Shown here one piece after another: positions 1 to 8,252 of a stretch of 64,000 bases of DNA. The position numbers were made by a program, and so were the translations under genes. The notes under the pieces are model-generated. The model was not told where the DNA came from, searched no databases, and saw only the letters and a program-made list of their open reading frames with translations. The DNA lies in the NCBI RefSeq assembly GCF_963974425.1, contig NZ_CAXBCK010000007.1, positions 1-64,000 on the forward strand. The letters are read 5' to 3'. This DNA is from Marixanthomonas sp963974425 (GTDB taxonomy: Bacteria; Bacteroidota; Bacteroidia; Flavobacteriales; Flavobacteriaceae). Each line of letters starts with the position of its first letter. The stretch's first letter is position 1.

Positions 1-56
1 TTCAGTAAGTTACAAAATATATTTATCTTTGGCGAGACTTGTGCAACAGGCACAAA

Positions 57-243
57 GTATAAAAATAATAGGGTGATTATGGCTTAGTCAAAAGGTCTAT
101 TTGTGTTTGCGAAGTCGCCCTTTTTTTGTTTTAGCTTTTAATTAATGTAAATTGTAAAATCATAAAAAAAAGGGCTTGTGGCTCAACCGAAAGGAAACAG
201 CTTATTTTCTGCCCTACTATTTTTATACCCCAACCGATATATA
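57..243. repeat. Long imperfect palindrome at window start
   Basis: The outer arms GTATAAAAATAATAGGG (57-73) and CCCTACTATTTTTATAC (212-228) are inverted copies with one mismatch. Inner arms GCCCTTTTTTT (117-127) and AAAAAAAAGGGC (164-175) also pair, and TTAATTAA (138-145) lies near the centre. Read on the minus strand, the right end (about 226-243) carries TATATCGGTTGGGGTAT, close to the end of the palindrome at 52.9-53.07 kb (TATAACGGTTTGGGTAT), so the two may belong to one family. A small separate hairpin, TTGTGC/GCACAA, lies at 39-55. No coding sequence is seen in 1-379. The element could be a hairpin RNA, an attC-like recombination site or an extragenic repeat; the sequence does not decide which. 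Confidence 0.5.
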
Positions 244-351
244 CACATAAAAGTTGTATCCCAGTTAAGACTTCCTCGATATGAATAATTTGCTAAAAAA
301 CATCTTATTCAATCTCAAAATACAAAAGTCTGAATACGTTAACTTTTCATC

Positions 352-377
352 TTACATTAGTTTTGTAACTAATGTAA
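352..377. other. Perfect 11-bp hairpin just after the SnoaL gene
   Basis: TTACATTAGTT (352-362) and AACTAATGTAA (367-377) are perfect reverse complements around a TTGT loop, two bases beyond the stop codon of the minus-strand SnoaL gene. There is no T-run after it on the minus strand, so it is a weak candidate for a classical intrinsic terminator. It may act as a transcript-end stabiliser or mark the edge of an inserted segment. Confidence 0.5.
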
Positions 378-379
378 AG

Positions 380-724
380 TTAATATCGCATTGTCCAGCT
401 CTTAATTTTTCCACCCTCTACAGTGAATAAAAAATTAGCCTTGTTCGTATAGCCTTTACTACTGTATTTTCCTGTTACAACTACTTCCTTATTATTTGTT
501 GTATAGTGTGCGTTCTCAACGTGACCTTGTCTTTCAATAATATCACTTTCAAGCCAACTAAAAAATGCTTCTCCATATTTTGCTTCACCACTACCATAAG
601 TCTGTGATGCATTTTCATGAAACAATGAACGAATTTGTTCCGCATTATTTTTAGACATTGCAGTTATTAGTGATTTAATTACCTCTTCTGGATTAGATTC
701 TGAATTTTCGATAGTATTGCTCAT
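380..724 (-). CDS. SnoaL-like / NTF2-fold protein
   Basis: This 114-residue protein has the length and pattern of the SnoaL/NTF2-like cone fold: an N-terminal helix pair (about 12-40, 'IKSLITAMSKNNAEQIRSLF'), a middle segment, and C-terminal beta strands ending in the family-typical 'EGGKIKSWTMRY'. Members are small polyketide cyclases, ketosteroid isomerase relatives, or binding proteins; the substrate here is unknown. It starts at ATG 724. The upstream sequence is in the same frame as a signal-peptide-like ORF (746-853) and is separated from it only by TAA and seven codons, so the ancestral product may have been an exported SnoaL protein. It lies downstream of an SDR gene on the same strand. 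Confidence 0.7.
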   Translation of the reverse strand: MSNTIENSESNPEEVIKSLITAMSKNNAEQIRSLFHENASQTYGSGEAKYGEAFFSWLESDIIERQGHVENAHYTTNNKEVVVTGKYSSKGYTNKANFLFTVEGGKIKSWTMRY

Positions 725-745
725 AAGCGTGTGTTTTATTTCCTT

Positions 746-853
746 TTATTTACTTGTTTGTTGATTTATTTCTTGCTGAGATTGTTTTTCATTCTGTTGA
801 CCACAGACAATTATTGTTACTAGTAAAAACGATATAATAAAAAAATGTTTCAT
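746..853 (-). CDS. 35-residue signal-peptide ORF, possible 5' part of the SnoaL gene
   Basis: The ORF begins MKHFFIISFLLVTIIVCGQQ, a lysine followed by a hydrophobic stretch and a cysteine/GQQ site typical of exported Bacteroidota proteins, then a Gln/Asn-rich linker ending in TSK and TAA (746-748). The next seven codons lead in the same frame into the ATG of the SnoaL gene. Read through, it would make an exported SnoaL-domain protein of about 150 residues. It is either a genuine nonsense mutation splitting one gene, or a tiny exported peptide followed by a separately started cytoplasmic protein. The residue before the cysteine is valine, unusual for a lipobox, so lipoprotein status is uncertain. 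Confidence 0.5.
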   Translation of the reverse strand: MKHFFIISFLLVTIIVCGQQNEKQSQQEINQQTSK

Positions 854-1039
854 TCTAACCAATTTATTATTTCATATTAGAAGTTAGTGGAAATCATTTT
901 AAACAGTTTAAACTGGGTTTTCATGGTTGCCTCTCTCAAAATTTTCATCTAAAAGCTGAATACTTAAAATTTCTACTGTTATAAAAAAAATAAACAGCAG
1001 ACACTCTGTGTTCCGGCTGTTATAAATTAAAAAGATAAT

Positions 1040-1795
1040 TTATTTGGTAGTATAACCACCGTTTGCCAAAATAGTCTGTCCTGTAATCCACCACCCATCG
1101 GTTGCTAAAAAGGTTACAATAGGAACAATATCCTCAATTTGAGTTAAACCGCCCAAAGCCGATGCCGACTTGTGGTATGAAACTGCATCCTCTCCTTCCT
1201 GTCCATAGAAAAATGGAGTGTCCATCGGGCCAGGTGCAACGGCTGTAACTGAAATTCCGCGTTCCCCGAATTCTTTTGATGCAGCTCTTGTAAAATGCTC
1301 AACAGGAGCTTTTGCACCTGCATAAGTAGAGTACAATCCAGTATAAGCACCTAATAAAGATGTTAGAATTGTGATGATTTTCCCATTACCCTCCAACTGT
1401 TTTCCGGCTTCTTGAATAAAGAAATAAGCTGCTTTAGAATTAACACCAAACATAGTGTCATATTCTTCTTCAGTGGTGTCTACAAATGGCTTTTTTAATA
1501 CCATTCCTGCAGTATTAACAGCAATATCTACCCTTCCAAATTTATCTTTTGCAGTCTTAAAAAGTGTTTTTACATTTTCAACCTTTGTCAAATCACTTTG
1601 AACAATAATTGCTTCACTACCTGCATCTTGTATGGCTTTTACCGTTTCTTCTGCATCGTTTTTTGTTCTATCGCTATGGTAATGCACTACTATTTTTGTT
1701 CTATGCTGTGCCATATCTCTACTAACTAATCCACCAAGGTTTTTTGCACCTCCTGCGATTACCACTACTTTTCCTTTTAAATCTAATTTTCCCAT
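1040..1795 (-). CDS. SDR family oxidoreductase
   Basis: A classical short-chain dehydrogenase/reductase of 251 residues, a normal family length. The NAD(P)-binding glycine motif appears as GGAKNLGG (15-22), a variant of TGxxxGxG. NTAG (94-97) stabilises the central sheet, and the catalytic set is Ser146, Tyr158 and Lys162 (YAGAK). The C-terminal PGPMDTPF segment and the ITGQTILANGG ending are typical. It would reduce or oxidise a small carbonyl/alcohol with NAD(P)H in the cytoplasm; the substrate cannot be read. The TetR gene lies about 90 bp upstream on the same strand, a common arrangement for an SDR controlled by its own repressor. Confidence 0.88.
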   Translation of the reverse strand: MGKLDLKGKVVVIAGGAKNLGGLVSRDMAQHRTKIVVHYHSDRTKNDAEETVKAIQDAGSEAIIVQSDLTKVENVKTLFKTAKDKFGRVDIAVNTAGMVLKKPFVDTTEEEYDTMFGVNSKAAYFFIQEAGKQLEGNGKIITILTSLLGAYTGLYSTYAGAKAPVEHFTRAASKEFGERGISVTAVAPGPMDTPFFYGQEGEDAVSYHKSASALGGLTQIEDIVPIVTFLATDGWWITGQTILANGGYTTK

Positions 1796-1882
1796 AGTTG
1801 TTTCTGTTTACAGTATTAATTATAATCAAAACTAATACCGTTAGACTGAATATTCATTCAGTAAATGTTAAAAAAAATACAA

Positions 1883-2440
1883 CTATTTTTTTATGGCATC
1901 CCAGGCCATTTGTATGAGGGTATTTTTATATTGAGTATCGATTGTAATATGGAGCTCATTTGCAGATTTAATCCAATAGGCTATCGCGCTAAAAACAAAA
2001 AAGGTTAAGTGTTCCGCTTTTATAGTTTTAAATAAATCCTCCTGATGTCCTTTTTTATAAAGTGTATCAAAATGATGAAACCTAGACATTGCTTTTTTCT
2101 GTGTTTCAGCATTGATTAATGGTGAGAATGCATATTGAGATATAAAATTAAATTTTAAAGGGTTATTTAAAAAATAGTCAATCATTCTACTGTAATAATC
2201 TTTAAAAGTTTCATATACATCTTTGTTAAAACCATTGTTGACAAAGACTAACGCTGCTTCTTCCTCTTTAATTTTAACATAAATGCCATTTATGATATGT
2301 TCTTTGTTCTCAAAATATTTATATACGGTCCCCATTCCCACTTCTGCCCTATCTGCAATTTTGGACATGGGGGTACGTTCAAGACCGCGCTCGATAATTA
2401 ACTCTAAGGCAGCATCTAAAATTCGTTCTGTTTTATCCAT
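1883..2440 (-). CDS. TetR/AcrR family transcriptional regulator
   Basis: This 185-residue protein has an N-terminal TetR helix-turn-helix (about 5-50): 'ILDAALELIIERGLERTPMS', then KIADRAEVGMGTVYKYFENK, ending in the YKYFENKE recognition-helix signature. The C-terminal 130 residues are a variable, mostly helical ligand-binding domain. TetR proteins repress a nearby promoter until a ligand binds. The obvious targets are its own promoter (-7 box at 2463-2470) and the SDR gene directly downstream on the same strand. The effector is unknown. Confidence 0.88.
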   Translation of the reverse strand: MDKTERILDAALELIIERGLERTPMSKIADRAEVGMGTVYKYFENKEHIINGIYVKIKEEEAALVFVNNGFNKDVYETFKDYYSRMIDYFLNNPLKFNFISQYAFSPLINAETQKKAMSRFHHFDTLYKKGHQEDLFKTIKAEHLTFFVFSAIAYWIKSANELHITIDTQYKNTLIQMAWDAIKK

Positions 2441-2462
2441 TTGATTAAAGTTTTTGAGTTAA

Positions 2463-2470
2463 CAAAGATA
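2463..2470 (-). promoter_or_regulatory. Promoter -7 box of the TetR gene
   Basis: CAAAGATA on the plus strand reads TATCTTTG on the minus strand, matching the Bacteroidota -7 consensus TAnnTTTG, 22 bases before the TetR start codon. A clear -33 TTTG at ideal spacing was not found. Confidence 0.5.
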
Positions 2471-2787
2471 CAATTTCCGTTAATAGCCATTCCACACACT
2501 TTTGAACCAACGCTTCGTCCCACGCAAAAAAGAGTGCTCCATTACCTTTTTAAAGAAAGATTTTTAGAAGAAAACTTTTAAAGAACTTTCGGTTTTTAAA
2601 ACAAACATTCAGACTGCAATTACTGCTTTTTCATCGATGCTATAATTAATTACTTGGTTATAGCCTACTTACTAAAATCATCGCCGATTTCCTATTCAAT
2701 TTTTATTTGCTAAATTACGTACTTAACCATGCAACTAATTTTATTCAAACAGGTTAACATACATTTCTAAGGAACATTCTGCAACAC
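2471..2787. other. Gene-free stretch between divergent TetR and cyanophycinase genes
   Basis: About 320 bases without a convincing ORF, long repeat or hairpin. It must hold the promoter of the plus-strand cyanophycinase gene, but no TAnnTTTG box at a sensible distance from ATG 2788 stands out. Its length and lack of structure fit the edge of an inserted accessory segment. Confidence 0.4.
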
Positions 2788-4011
2788 ATGAAAATAAAGG
2801 AACTAACATTTAAAATCCTCAAACATCTATCTTTATTATTAGTTCTAATTTCAATTATTTCCTGCCAAAATTCAGAAAATAAACCGAATGGAAATAAAAG
2901 TCAATCTATTGGCCCAAAAAATGGAGCATTATTAATAGGTGGTGGCGGAATAACAGACGAAATGTGGCACGTATTTTACGATTTGGCCGGTGGAGAGTCA
3001 GCTAAACTTGTTATAATCCCAACTGCTTTTGATGAAAGTTCAATTAACTACGACCCAGAATTTAAAATTTTAAAAAGACAGTTTACTGCTCGTGGCTTTG
3101 ATGACATACGATTAATGCATACAAGAGATACTTTGGTCGCAAATAGCGATGATTTTGTTCAACCTTTAAAAACCGCAACAGCAGTTTGGTTAACCGGTGG
3201 AAGACAATGGCGTACAGCAGATGCATATTTGAATACTAAAACTCATTTTGAATTGAAAAACGTTCTAAAACGTGGCGGAATTATTGGCGGGCATTCGGCA
3301 GGAGCTTCAATTCAAGGTTCTTATTTGGTGAGAGGCGGGAGAAATTTAAATGGAAATTACAGTATAATTAGCAACCCCGAAATTGGATTTGGATTGGTTA
3401 CAAATACTGCTTTTGACCAACATCACCTTGACAGAAACAGACATTATGATATGTTTGATTTGTTAAAAATCAGACCAGAACTGTTAGGTGTTGGTATTGA
3501 TGAAGATACTGGTATTTTAGTACAAGGAAATGAATTTCAAGTTATAGGTAATAAATACGTATCTATTTATGATAACACGTTTTGGTCGCCTTATTTCAAT
3601 GAAATTGACTCACTAGAAACTGGAAAAAACAAATTCTACGTTTTAAAAAATGGCGATAAATACAATCTAAAAGAGCGAAGAGTTCAGCGAAATAAATTTA
3701 TAAAACCGAAAAACATAAGTTTTAATGAACAAAAAGAATACATAGGGAATTATTTGTTTGAAAAAAGTAAGGTGTTTTGGAATAACATCGTAATTGAAAA
3801 TGATACTTTAAAGTTTCAGGTAGGGAGACGAAATATAGTCCGAGATCCCATCCCTATTTATGCGTACGGAAAAGATTTGTTTTTTGATACAGACGCTGAA
3901 TTCTGGTTTCATTTCACAAGAGATAGTCTAGGGACTATAACAGGATTTGAAAAAAGAACACATCAGTTTATAGATGGTCTAAATCAAAGATTTAATAAGA
4001 TTACCGAATAA
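2788..4011 (+). CDS. Cyanophycinase-like S51 peptidase, lipoprotein
   Basis: The first 26 residues are a lipoprotein signal ending in the lipobox IIS-C26, so the protein is exported and probably lipid-anchored. Residues about 45-270 are a peptidase S51/cyanophycinase domain. The nucleophile is Ser170 in GGHSAGAS; the TGGRQ (136-140) and DQHHLDRNRH (210-219) motifs are those of cyanophycinase. About 130 extra C-terminal residues are not recognised. Cyanophycinases split cyanophycin (multi-L-arginyl-poly-L-aspartate) into beta-Asp-Arg dipeptides. No cyanophycin synthetase is in the window, so the protein more likely acts on external polymer or other beta-aspartyl peptides. The downstream MFS gene on the same strand could export or import a product. 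Confidence 0.85.
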   Translation: MKIKELTFKILKHLSLLLVLISIISCQNSENKPNGNKSQSIGPKNGALLIGGGGITDEMWHVFYDLAGGESAKLVIIPTAFDESSINYDPEFKILKRQFTARGFDDIRLMHTRDTLVANSDDFVQPLKTATAVWLTGGRQWRTADAYLNTKTHFELKNVLKRGGIIGGHSAGASIQGSYLVRGGRNLNGNYSIISNPEIGFGLVTNTAFDQHHLDRNRHYDMFDLLKIRPELLGVGIDEDTGILVQGNEFQVIGNKYVSIYDNTFWSPYFNEIDSLETGKNKFYVLKNGDKYNLKERRVQRNKFIKPKNISFNEQKEYIGNYLFEKSKVFWNNIVIENDTLKFQVGRRNIVRDPIPIYAYGKDLFFDTDAEFWFHFTRDSLGTITGFEKRTHQFIDGLNQRFNKITE

Positions 4012-4167
4012 TAATTTTTTACAACTACCTATCCCTTGAAAAACAATAGTTCAGTTTCTTAAAATTAGTATCTTATTTTTTAACTTGCTCAGCCTATTAA
4101 AAAGGAGAAGTGACTGCCTAGACAAGGATATACAATTACACCCATAAACACTTTAAACACAATATAC

Positions 4168-5352
4168 TTGAAACAACCTAAGGTAATACTTCCAGTAATT
4201 GTAATCTCGCAGTTTTGCTGTACCTCACTTTGGTTTGCGGGAAATGGTGTGATAAATGATCTCGTACTAAATTTCAATCTTAACATAAGTGCTTTAGGAC
4301 ATTTAACCTCGGCAGTCCAGTTTGGATTTATTATTGGCACATTGGGTTTTGCCATCTTGACTATAGCTGACCGATTTTCACCTTCAAAAGTATTTTTAAT
4401 CAGTGCTTTACTTGGGTCATTGTTTAATTTAGGAATAATCTGGGAAAGCAACAATTTAATGAGTTTACTCCTACTTCGTTTCTTTACAGGTTTTTTTCTT
4501 GCTGGTATTTATCCAGTAGGAATGAAAATAGCTGCAGATTATTATAAAAAAGGACTGGGAAAATCACTTGGGTTTTTAGTTGGTGCATTGGTAATTGGGA
4601 CTGCTTTTCCACATTTGCTAAAAGAGATAACTGATTTATATTCCTGGAAATCTGTACTTATGGCAACTTCATCACTTGCGGTGGTAGGTGGCTTGTTAAT
4701 GATACTTATGGTACCTGATGGTCCATATAGAAAGCCCAGCCAACGAGCAGATTTATTTGTTTTTTTTAGCGTATTCCGTAATAAAAAATTTCGGTCTGTT
4801 GCTTTTGGTTATTTTGGTCATATGTGGGAGTTGTACGCATTTTGGGCTTTTGTGCCCATCATGCTTAAAAAGTATAGCACAGAACATACTCAAGTACTAT
4901 TCAATGTTTCTCTTTTATCATTCTTAATAATCGGAATTGGTGGTTTGGCCTGCGTATTCAGCGGCTATCTTGGGCAAAAAGCAGGTATCAAACAAATAGC
5001 ATTCATTGCATTACTGTTATCTTGTGGATGCTGCCTAATTTCTCCATTGCTATTTAATAGCGAATATGAAAGCTTGTTCATTGCTTTTCTCATTTTTTGG
5101 GGAATGGTTGTTATTGCAGACTCTCCGCTTTTATCAACATTAGTAGCTCAAAATGCACCTGAAGAAATAAAAGGGACTGCACTTACAATTGTTAATTGCA
5201 TAGGGTATTCAATAACGATACTTAGCATTCAATTTATTACAGAAATGATAGCGTTGACTGACTCAAATGCTATTTATACAATACTAGCTATAGGTCCTAT
5301 TTTAGGTTTAATTGCATTGAGAAGTAAGAGTTACAAGACGGTTTCCAGATAG
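4168..5352 (+). CDS. MFS transporter
   Basis: This 394-residue protein has about 12 hydrophobic segments, as in the major facilitator superfamily. The motif between helices 2 and 3 is recognisable (ADRFSPSKVF, about 71-80). The second half is led by a cytoplasmic loop near 'PDGPYRKPSQRADLF'. The start is TTG at 4168, since no ATG lies near the N-terminus in this frame; the first residues MKQPKVILPV are a plausible beginning. The substrate is unknown. It lies about 155 bp after the cyanophycinase gene on the same strand and may be co-transcribed with it. Confidence 0.82.
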   Translation: MKQPKVILPVIVISQFCCTSLWFAGNGVINDLVLNFNLNISALGHLTSAVQFGFIIGTLGFAILTIADRFSPSKVFLISALLGSLFNLGIIWESNNLMSLLLLRFFTGFFLAGIYPVGMKIAADYYKKGLGKSLGFLVGALVIGTAFPHLLKEITDLYSWKSVLMATSSLAVVGGLLMILMVPDGPYRKPSQRADLFVFFSVFRNKKFRSVAFGYFGHMWELYAFWAFVPIMLKKYSTEHTQVLFNVSLLSFLIIGIGGLACVFSGYLGQKAGIKQIAFIALLLSCGCCLISPLLFNSEYESLFIAFLIFWGMVVIADSPLLSTLVAQNAPEEIKGTALTIVNCIGYSITILSIQFITEMIALTDSNAIYTILAIGPILGLIALRSKSYKTVSR

Positions 5353-5379
5353 CGTATAAAATAAATTGTTTATTGAATA

Positions 5380-5874
5380 TTACTTGCCATACAACAATGA
5401 GCCAATAACATTTAGGTCGATACTTTCATCTTCGTTCATGTAATATTCCAAAACCATTTCGCCCCAGTAGGTACCGTCGGTAAAATCGGCTACAATCCAT
5501 CGGTGATTTAAAAACTTCACTTTGTTTATCTTCATTTTCCCCTCTATTCCATCATAAGGAACAATAGGGTTTTTACCTTTTTTACCATTAAGATCGTAAA
5601 TGTGTTCTTTCACCTGGTTTTCAATATCGGAAGCTTCATATCCAACTTCTTCAAAATAAGTCATAGCGTTGTCATTTCCTTGAAGCGTAAAATAATTTAC
5701 GTCCATTAATTGTCTAGCTAAAGAATCATTGACTTTTTCATACTTATCAACCTTACTTTTCAGCAGAGCTATGTCATTTTCTTGTGATTCATATATCTGC
5801 TTTTCGTTCATATATTGAAATATGATGAACAATAAAGCAAAAAAGAACAAGTACATATATAATTTCTTTCTCAT
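5380..5874 (-). CDS. Membrane-anchored protein of unknown function
   Basis: A 164-residue protein with one N-terminal transmembrane helix (about 5-21, YMYLFFFALLFIIF), a short coiled-coil-like stretch (about 30-60), and a soluble C-terminal domain containing 'RWIVADFTDGTYWGEM'. The topology suggests the C-terminal part faces the periplasm. I do not recognise the family beyond its resemblance to conserved flavobacterial proteins often labelled 'hydrolase' without support. It starts two bases after the MBL-fold gene stop on the same strand, so the two are almost certainly one operon and may be functionally linked. Confidence 0.7.
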   Translation of the reverse strand: MRKKLYMYLFFFALLFIIFQYMNEKQIYESQENDIALLKSKVDKYEKVNDSLARQLMDVNYFTLQGNDNAMTYFEEVGYEASDIENQVKEHIYDLNGKKGKNPIVPYDGIEGKMKINKVKFLNHRWIVADFTDGTYWGEMVLEYYMNEDESIDLNVIGSLLYGK

Positions 5875-5876
5875 AA

Positions 5877-6653
5877 CTATATTTTAATTTTCAATGTATC
5901 GTATGCCATAAAAACGTTTTTTGGCAGTTGTTTTGACGCTTCTTCATGAAAGCCCATTAAATGGCTTATATGGGTTAAATAAGCACGCTCAGGGTTTATT
6001 TTCTCTATAAAGGCTAATGCTTCTGCTAAATTAAAATGCGAATAGTGTTCTTTTTCCCGCAACGCATTTACCACCAGTACTTTTGTTCCTTTAATTTTTT
6101 CTACTTCTTCTTCAGAAATTGTTTTAACATCAGTTAAATATGTAAACCCATCAACCCGAAACCCTAGAACAGGTAGCGTATGGTGCATGGCTTCAATGGG
6201 AGTTACTTTCTTTTCGCTTATAATAAAAGAAGTGTCTTTATCTATTTCTATTTCATCGAGAGTTGGTGCACCTGGATATTTATTTTCAATTTCAAATATA
6301 TAGGCAAAGCGATCGTGAAGCGATTTAAAAACCCGCTTGTGAGCATAAAAAGGGATGTTCCCTTGTTTAAAATAAAACGGGCGTATATCATCTATCCCAG
6401 CTGTATGGTCGCTATGCTCGTGAGTCAATAATATTCCATTTAGGTATGTCACGCCTTCCCTAAGCATTTGATATCGAAAATCTGGTCCACAGTCAATTAC
6501 ATAATTATAATTGTTCCATTGCAATAACACGGAAACCCGAAGACGTTTATCCTTGGGATCGTTGCTTTTACAAACGGGATGGTGACTTCCTATTACGGGG
6601 ACACCTTGTGAAGTTCCGGTGCCCAAAAATGTTACGGTAAATTGCGAATTCAT
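5877..6653 (-). CDS. MBL-fold metallo-hydrolase (PhnP-like)
   Basis: This 258-residue metallo-beta-lactamase-fold protein contains the zinc/manganese motif HEHSDH (His78, His80, Asp82, His83) and further metal ligands in 'MHHTLPVLGF' and 'AYLTHISHLMG'. The N-terminal GTGTSQGVP (11-19) and a DCGPDFR segment match the PhnP/phosphoribosyl cyclic phosphodiesterase branch rather than beta-lactamases or RNase Z. PhnP hydrolyses cyclic phosphodiesters, but without other phosphonate genes nearby the substrate here is open. It is probably cytoplasmic. It is the first gene of a two-gene unit with the downstream membrane-anchored protein. Confidence 0.85.
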   Translation of the reverse strand: MNSQFTVTFLGTGTSQGVPVIGSHHPVCKSNDPKDKRLRVSVLLQWNNYNYVIDCGPDFRYQMLREGVTYLNGILLTHEHSDHTAGIDDIRPFYFKQGNIPFYAHKRVFKSLHDRFAYIFEIENKYPGAPTLDEIEIDKDTSFIISEKKVTPIEAMHHTLPVLGFRVDGFTYLTDVKTISEEEVEKIKGTKVLVVNALREKEHYSHFNLAEALAFIEKINPERAYLTHISHLMGFHEEASKQLPKNVFMAYDTLKIKI

Positions 6654-6677
6654 TCACACAAAAATAACAGTATTTTT

Positions 6678-6707
6678 TTTGAATAGCTACGGTATTTCTT
6701 ACCTTTG
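6678..6707 (+). promoter_or_regulatory. Promoter of the 6736 gene (TTTG-18-TACCTTTG)
   Basis: TTTG at 6678-6681 and TACCTTTG at 6700-6707 are 18 bases apart, an excellent match to the Bacteroidota -33/-7 promoter pattern. The -7 box ends 28 bases before the start codon. Confidence 0.65.
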
Positions 6708-6735
6708 TTAGTACCATTCATAATAAAGGGTAACT

Positions 6736-8181
6736 ATGCCAGATACTATATTAGGAGACAAAGAGTTTGAAAACATTCCTTCCATTAGAAGTAAAGCTTT
6801 TCGAATAAATTTGAATGAAAATATCTACGGAACTTTTGCTGAAATAGGTGCTGGACAAGAAACCGTTCGGAATTTTTTTAGAGCAGGCGGTGCATCCGGC
6901 ACGATTGCGAAAACCATGTCGGCTTATGATAAGGATTTTAGCGATGCCATTTATGGAGAAGAAGAAGATGGACGCTACGTTACAGAATCCCGACTCAAAA
7001 AAATGCTTTCGCACGAAATAGACCTTATCGAACAGCGAATAGCCCGAAAAAAGCATCCAAATAAACTATTCTTCGCGTATGCAAATACGGTGGCAACTAT
7101 TGATTTTGCTAAAAAATATAAAGGTCACGGTTGGGTTGGCATTAAATACCAAGTAGATCCTAATGAAGATTATAGCGAAATTATGCTACATGTTCGCTTT
7201 CATGAAAATGAAGCATTATTACAACAAATTACGTTGGGAATTCTTGGTGTTAATCTAATTTATGGTGCCTATTATAAGTATGACACGCCTAAAAAGTTAT
7301 TACGCTATTTATACGACCACATTGATAAAGATAAAATTGAAATTGATACGATAAATTTTTCCGGACCTAAGTTTGAAAAAGTTGATAACCGCTTAATGAG
7401 TTTACAGCTTATTAAAAACGGAATGACCGAAGCTATTATGTTCGGTCCTGACGGAAACAACATTTTACCAGCTAGAATTCTTTACAAAAAGAACATTTTA
7501 GCGCTTCGCGGAAGCTTTCGTCCAGTAACAAAAGTAAACATCGATATGTATGAAAACTCATACGAGATGTTTTTACAAGAGAGAAAAGTTGAAAAAGAGC
7601 GTACCGAAGTTATCTTTGAAATCACACTATCCAACCTTCGTGCAGAAGGTGAAATTGACGAAGAAGACTTTATGGATCGAGCTAAACTGCTTTGTTCTCT
7701 TGGGCATACAGTAATGATTTCTAATTTTCAAGAGTATTACAAATTGGTGGAATATTTTTCACGATACACCAAAATGCGTTTAGGATTAGCCATGGGAGTA
7801 AATAATTTGGTCGATATTTTTGATGAAAAATACTACCGTCATTTAAGTGGTGGTATTCTAGAGGCCTTTGGGAAGTTATTCTTTAAAGATCTTAAAGTAT
7901 ACCTCTACCCAATGCGCGACCCTGAAACAGGTGAATATACTACCAGCGAAAACTTGAAAGTACATCCAAGAATGAAAGAATTATACAAATTCTTCAAGTA
8001 CAATGGTAAAGTAGTGGATATAAAAGATTACAATCCAAACATTTTAAACATCTTCTCTCGCGAAGTATTAGAAATGATAGAAAACGGTGAGGAAAATTGG
8101 GAAGAAATGCTTCCCCCTGGTGTTTCTGAAATTATTCACGAAAAAGAATTATTCAGTTACCACGCAAAAACTTCCAAATAG
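6736..8181 (+). CDS. Conserved protein of unknown function
   Basis: A soluble protein of 481 residues without signal peptide or membrane helices. It resembles a well conserved family, widespread in Bacteroidota and some other phyla, that databases label inconsistently ('nicotinate-nucleotide adenylyltransferase', 'TonB-dependent receptor'). Neither label is supported: there is no HxGH nucleotidyltransferase motif and no signal peptide or barrel. Notable segments are 'NLNENIYGTFAEIGAGQET' near residue 30 and a 'FFRAGGASGTIAKTMSAYDK' stretch near 47-66. It has its own strong promoter and a bidirectional terminator, so it is a single-gene unit. Confidence 0.75.
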   Translation: MPDTILGDKEFENIPSIRSKAFRINLNENIYGTFAEIGAGQETVRNFFRAGGASGTIAKTMSAYDKDFSDAIYGEEEDGRYVTESRLKKMLSHEIDLIEQRIARKKHPNKLFFAYANTVATIDFAKKYKGHGWVGIKYQVDPNEDYSEIMLHVRFHENEALLQQITLGILGVNLIYGAYYKYDTPKKLLRYLYDHIDKDKIEIDTINFSGPKFEKVDNRLMSLQLIKNGMTEAIMFGPDGNNILPARILYKKNILALRGSFRPVTKVNIDMYENSYEMFLQERKVEKERTEVIFEITLSNLRAEGEIDEEDFMDRAKLLCSLGHTVMISNFQEYYKLVEYFSRYTKMRLGLAMGVNNLVDIFDEKYYRHLSGGILEAFGKLFFKDLKVYLYPMRDPETGEYTTSENLKVHPRMKELYKFFKYNGKVVDIKDYNPNILNIFSREVLEMIENGEENWEEMLPPGVSEIIHEKELFSYHAKTSK

Positions 8182-8196
8182 ATATATAGATTATAA

Positions 8197-8237
8197 AAAA
8201 ACGGCTAGGTTTTATATTTTAAAAACTAGCCGTTTTA
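8197..8237. terminator. Bidirectional terminator between 6736 gene and bcp
   Basis: AAAACGGCTAG and CTAGCCGTTTT pair around an AT-rich loop, with A-run and T-run on either side, between two convergent genes. Confidence 0.8.
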
Positions 8238-8252
8238 TTGTTATAAAGAATA

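Noticed and set aside
178..275. A classical integron attC site (RYYYAAC ... GTTRRRY) at the first palindrome
   Set aside because: GCTCAAC at 181-187 fits RYYYAAC, but no GTTRRRY partner follows at the right distance, and no integrase gene is in the window.
1144..1350. 68-residue ORF on the minus strand inside the SDR gene
   Set aside because: It is a shadow frame of a gene with intact catalytic motifs.
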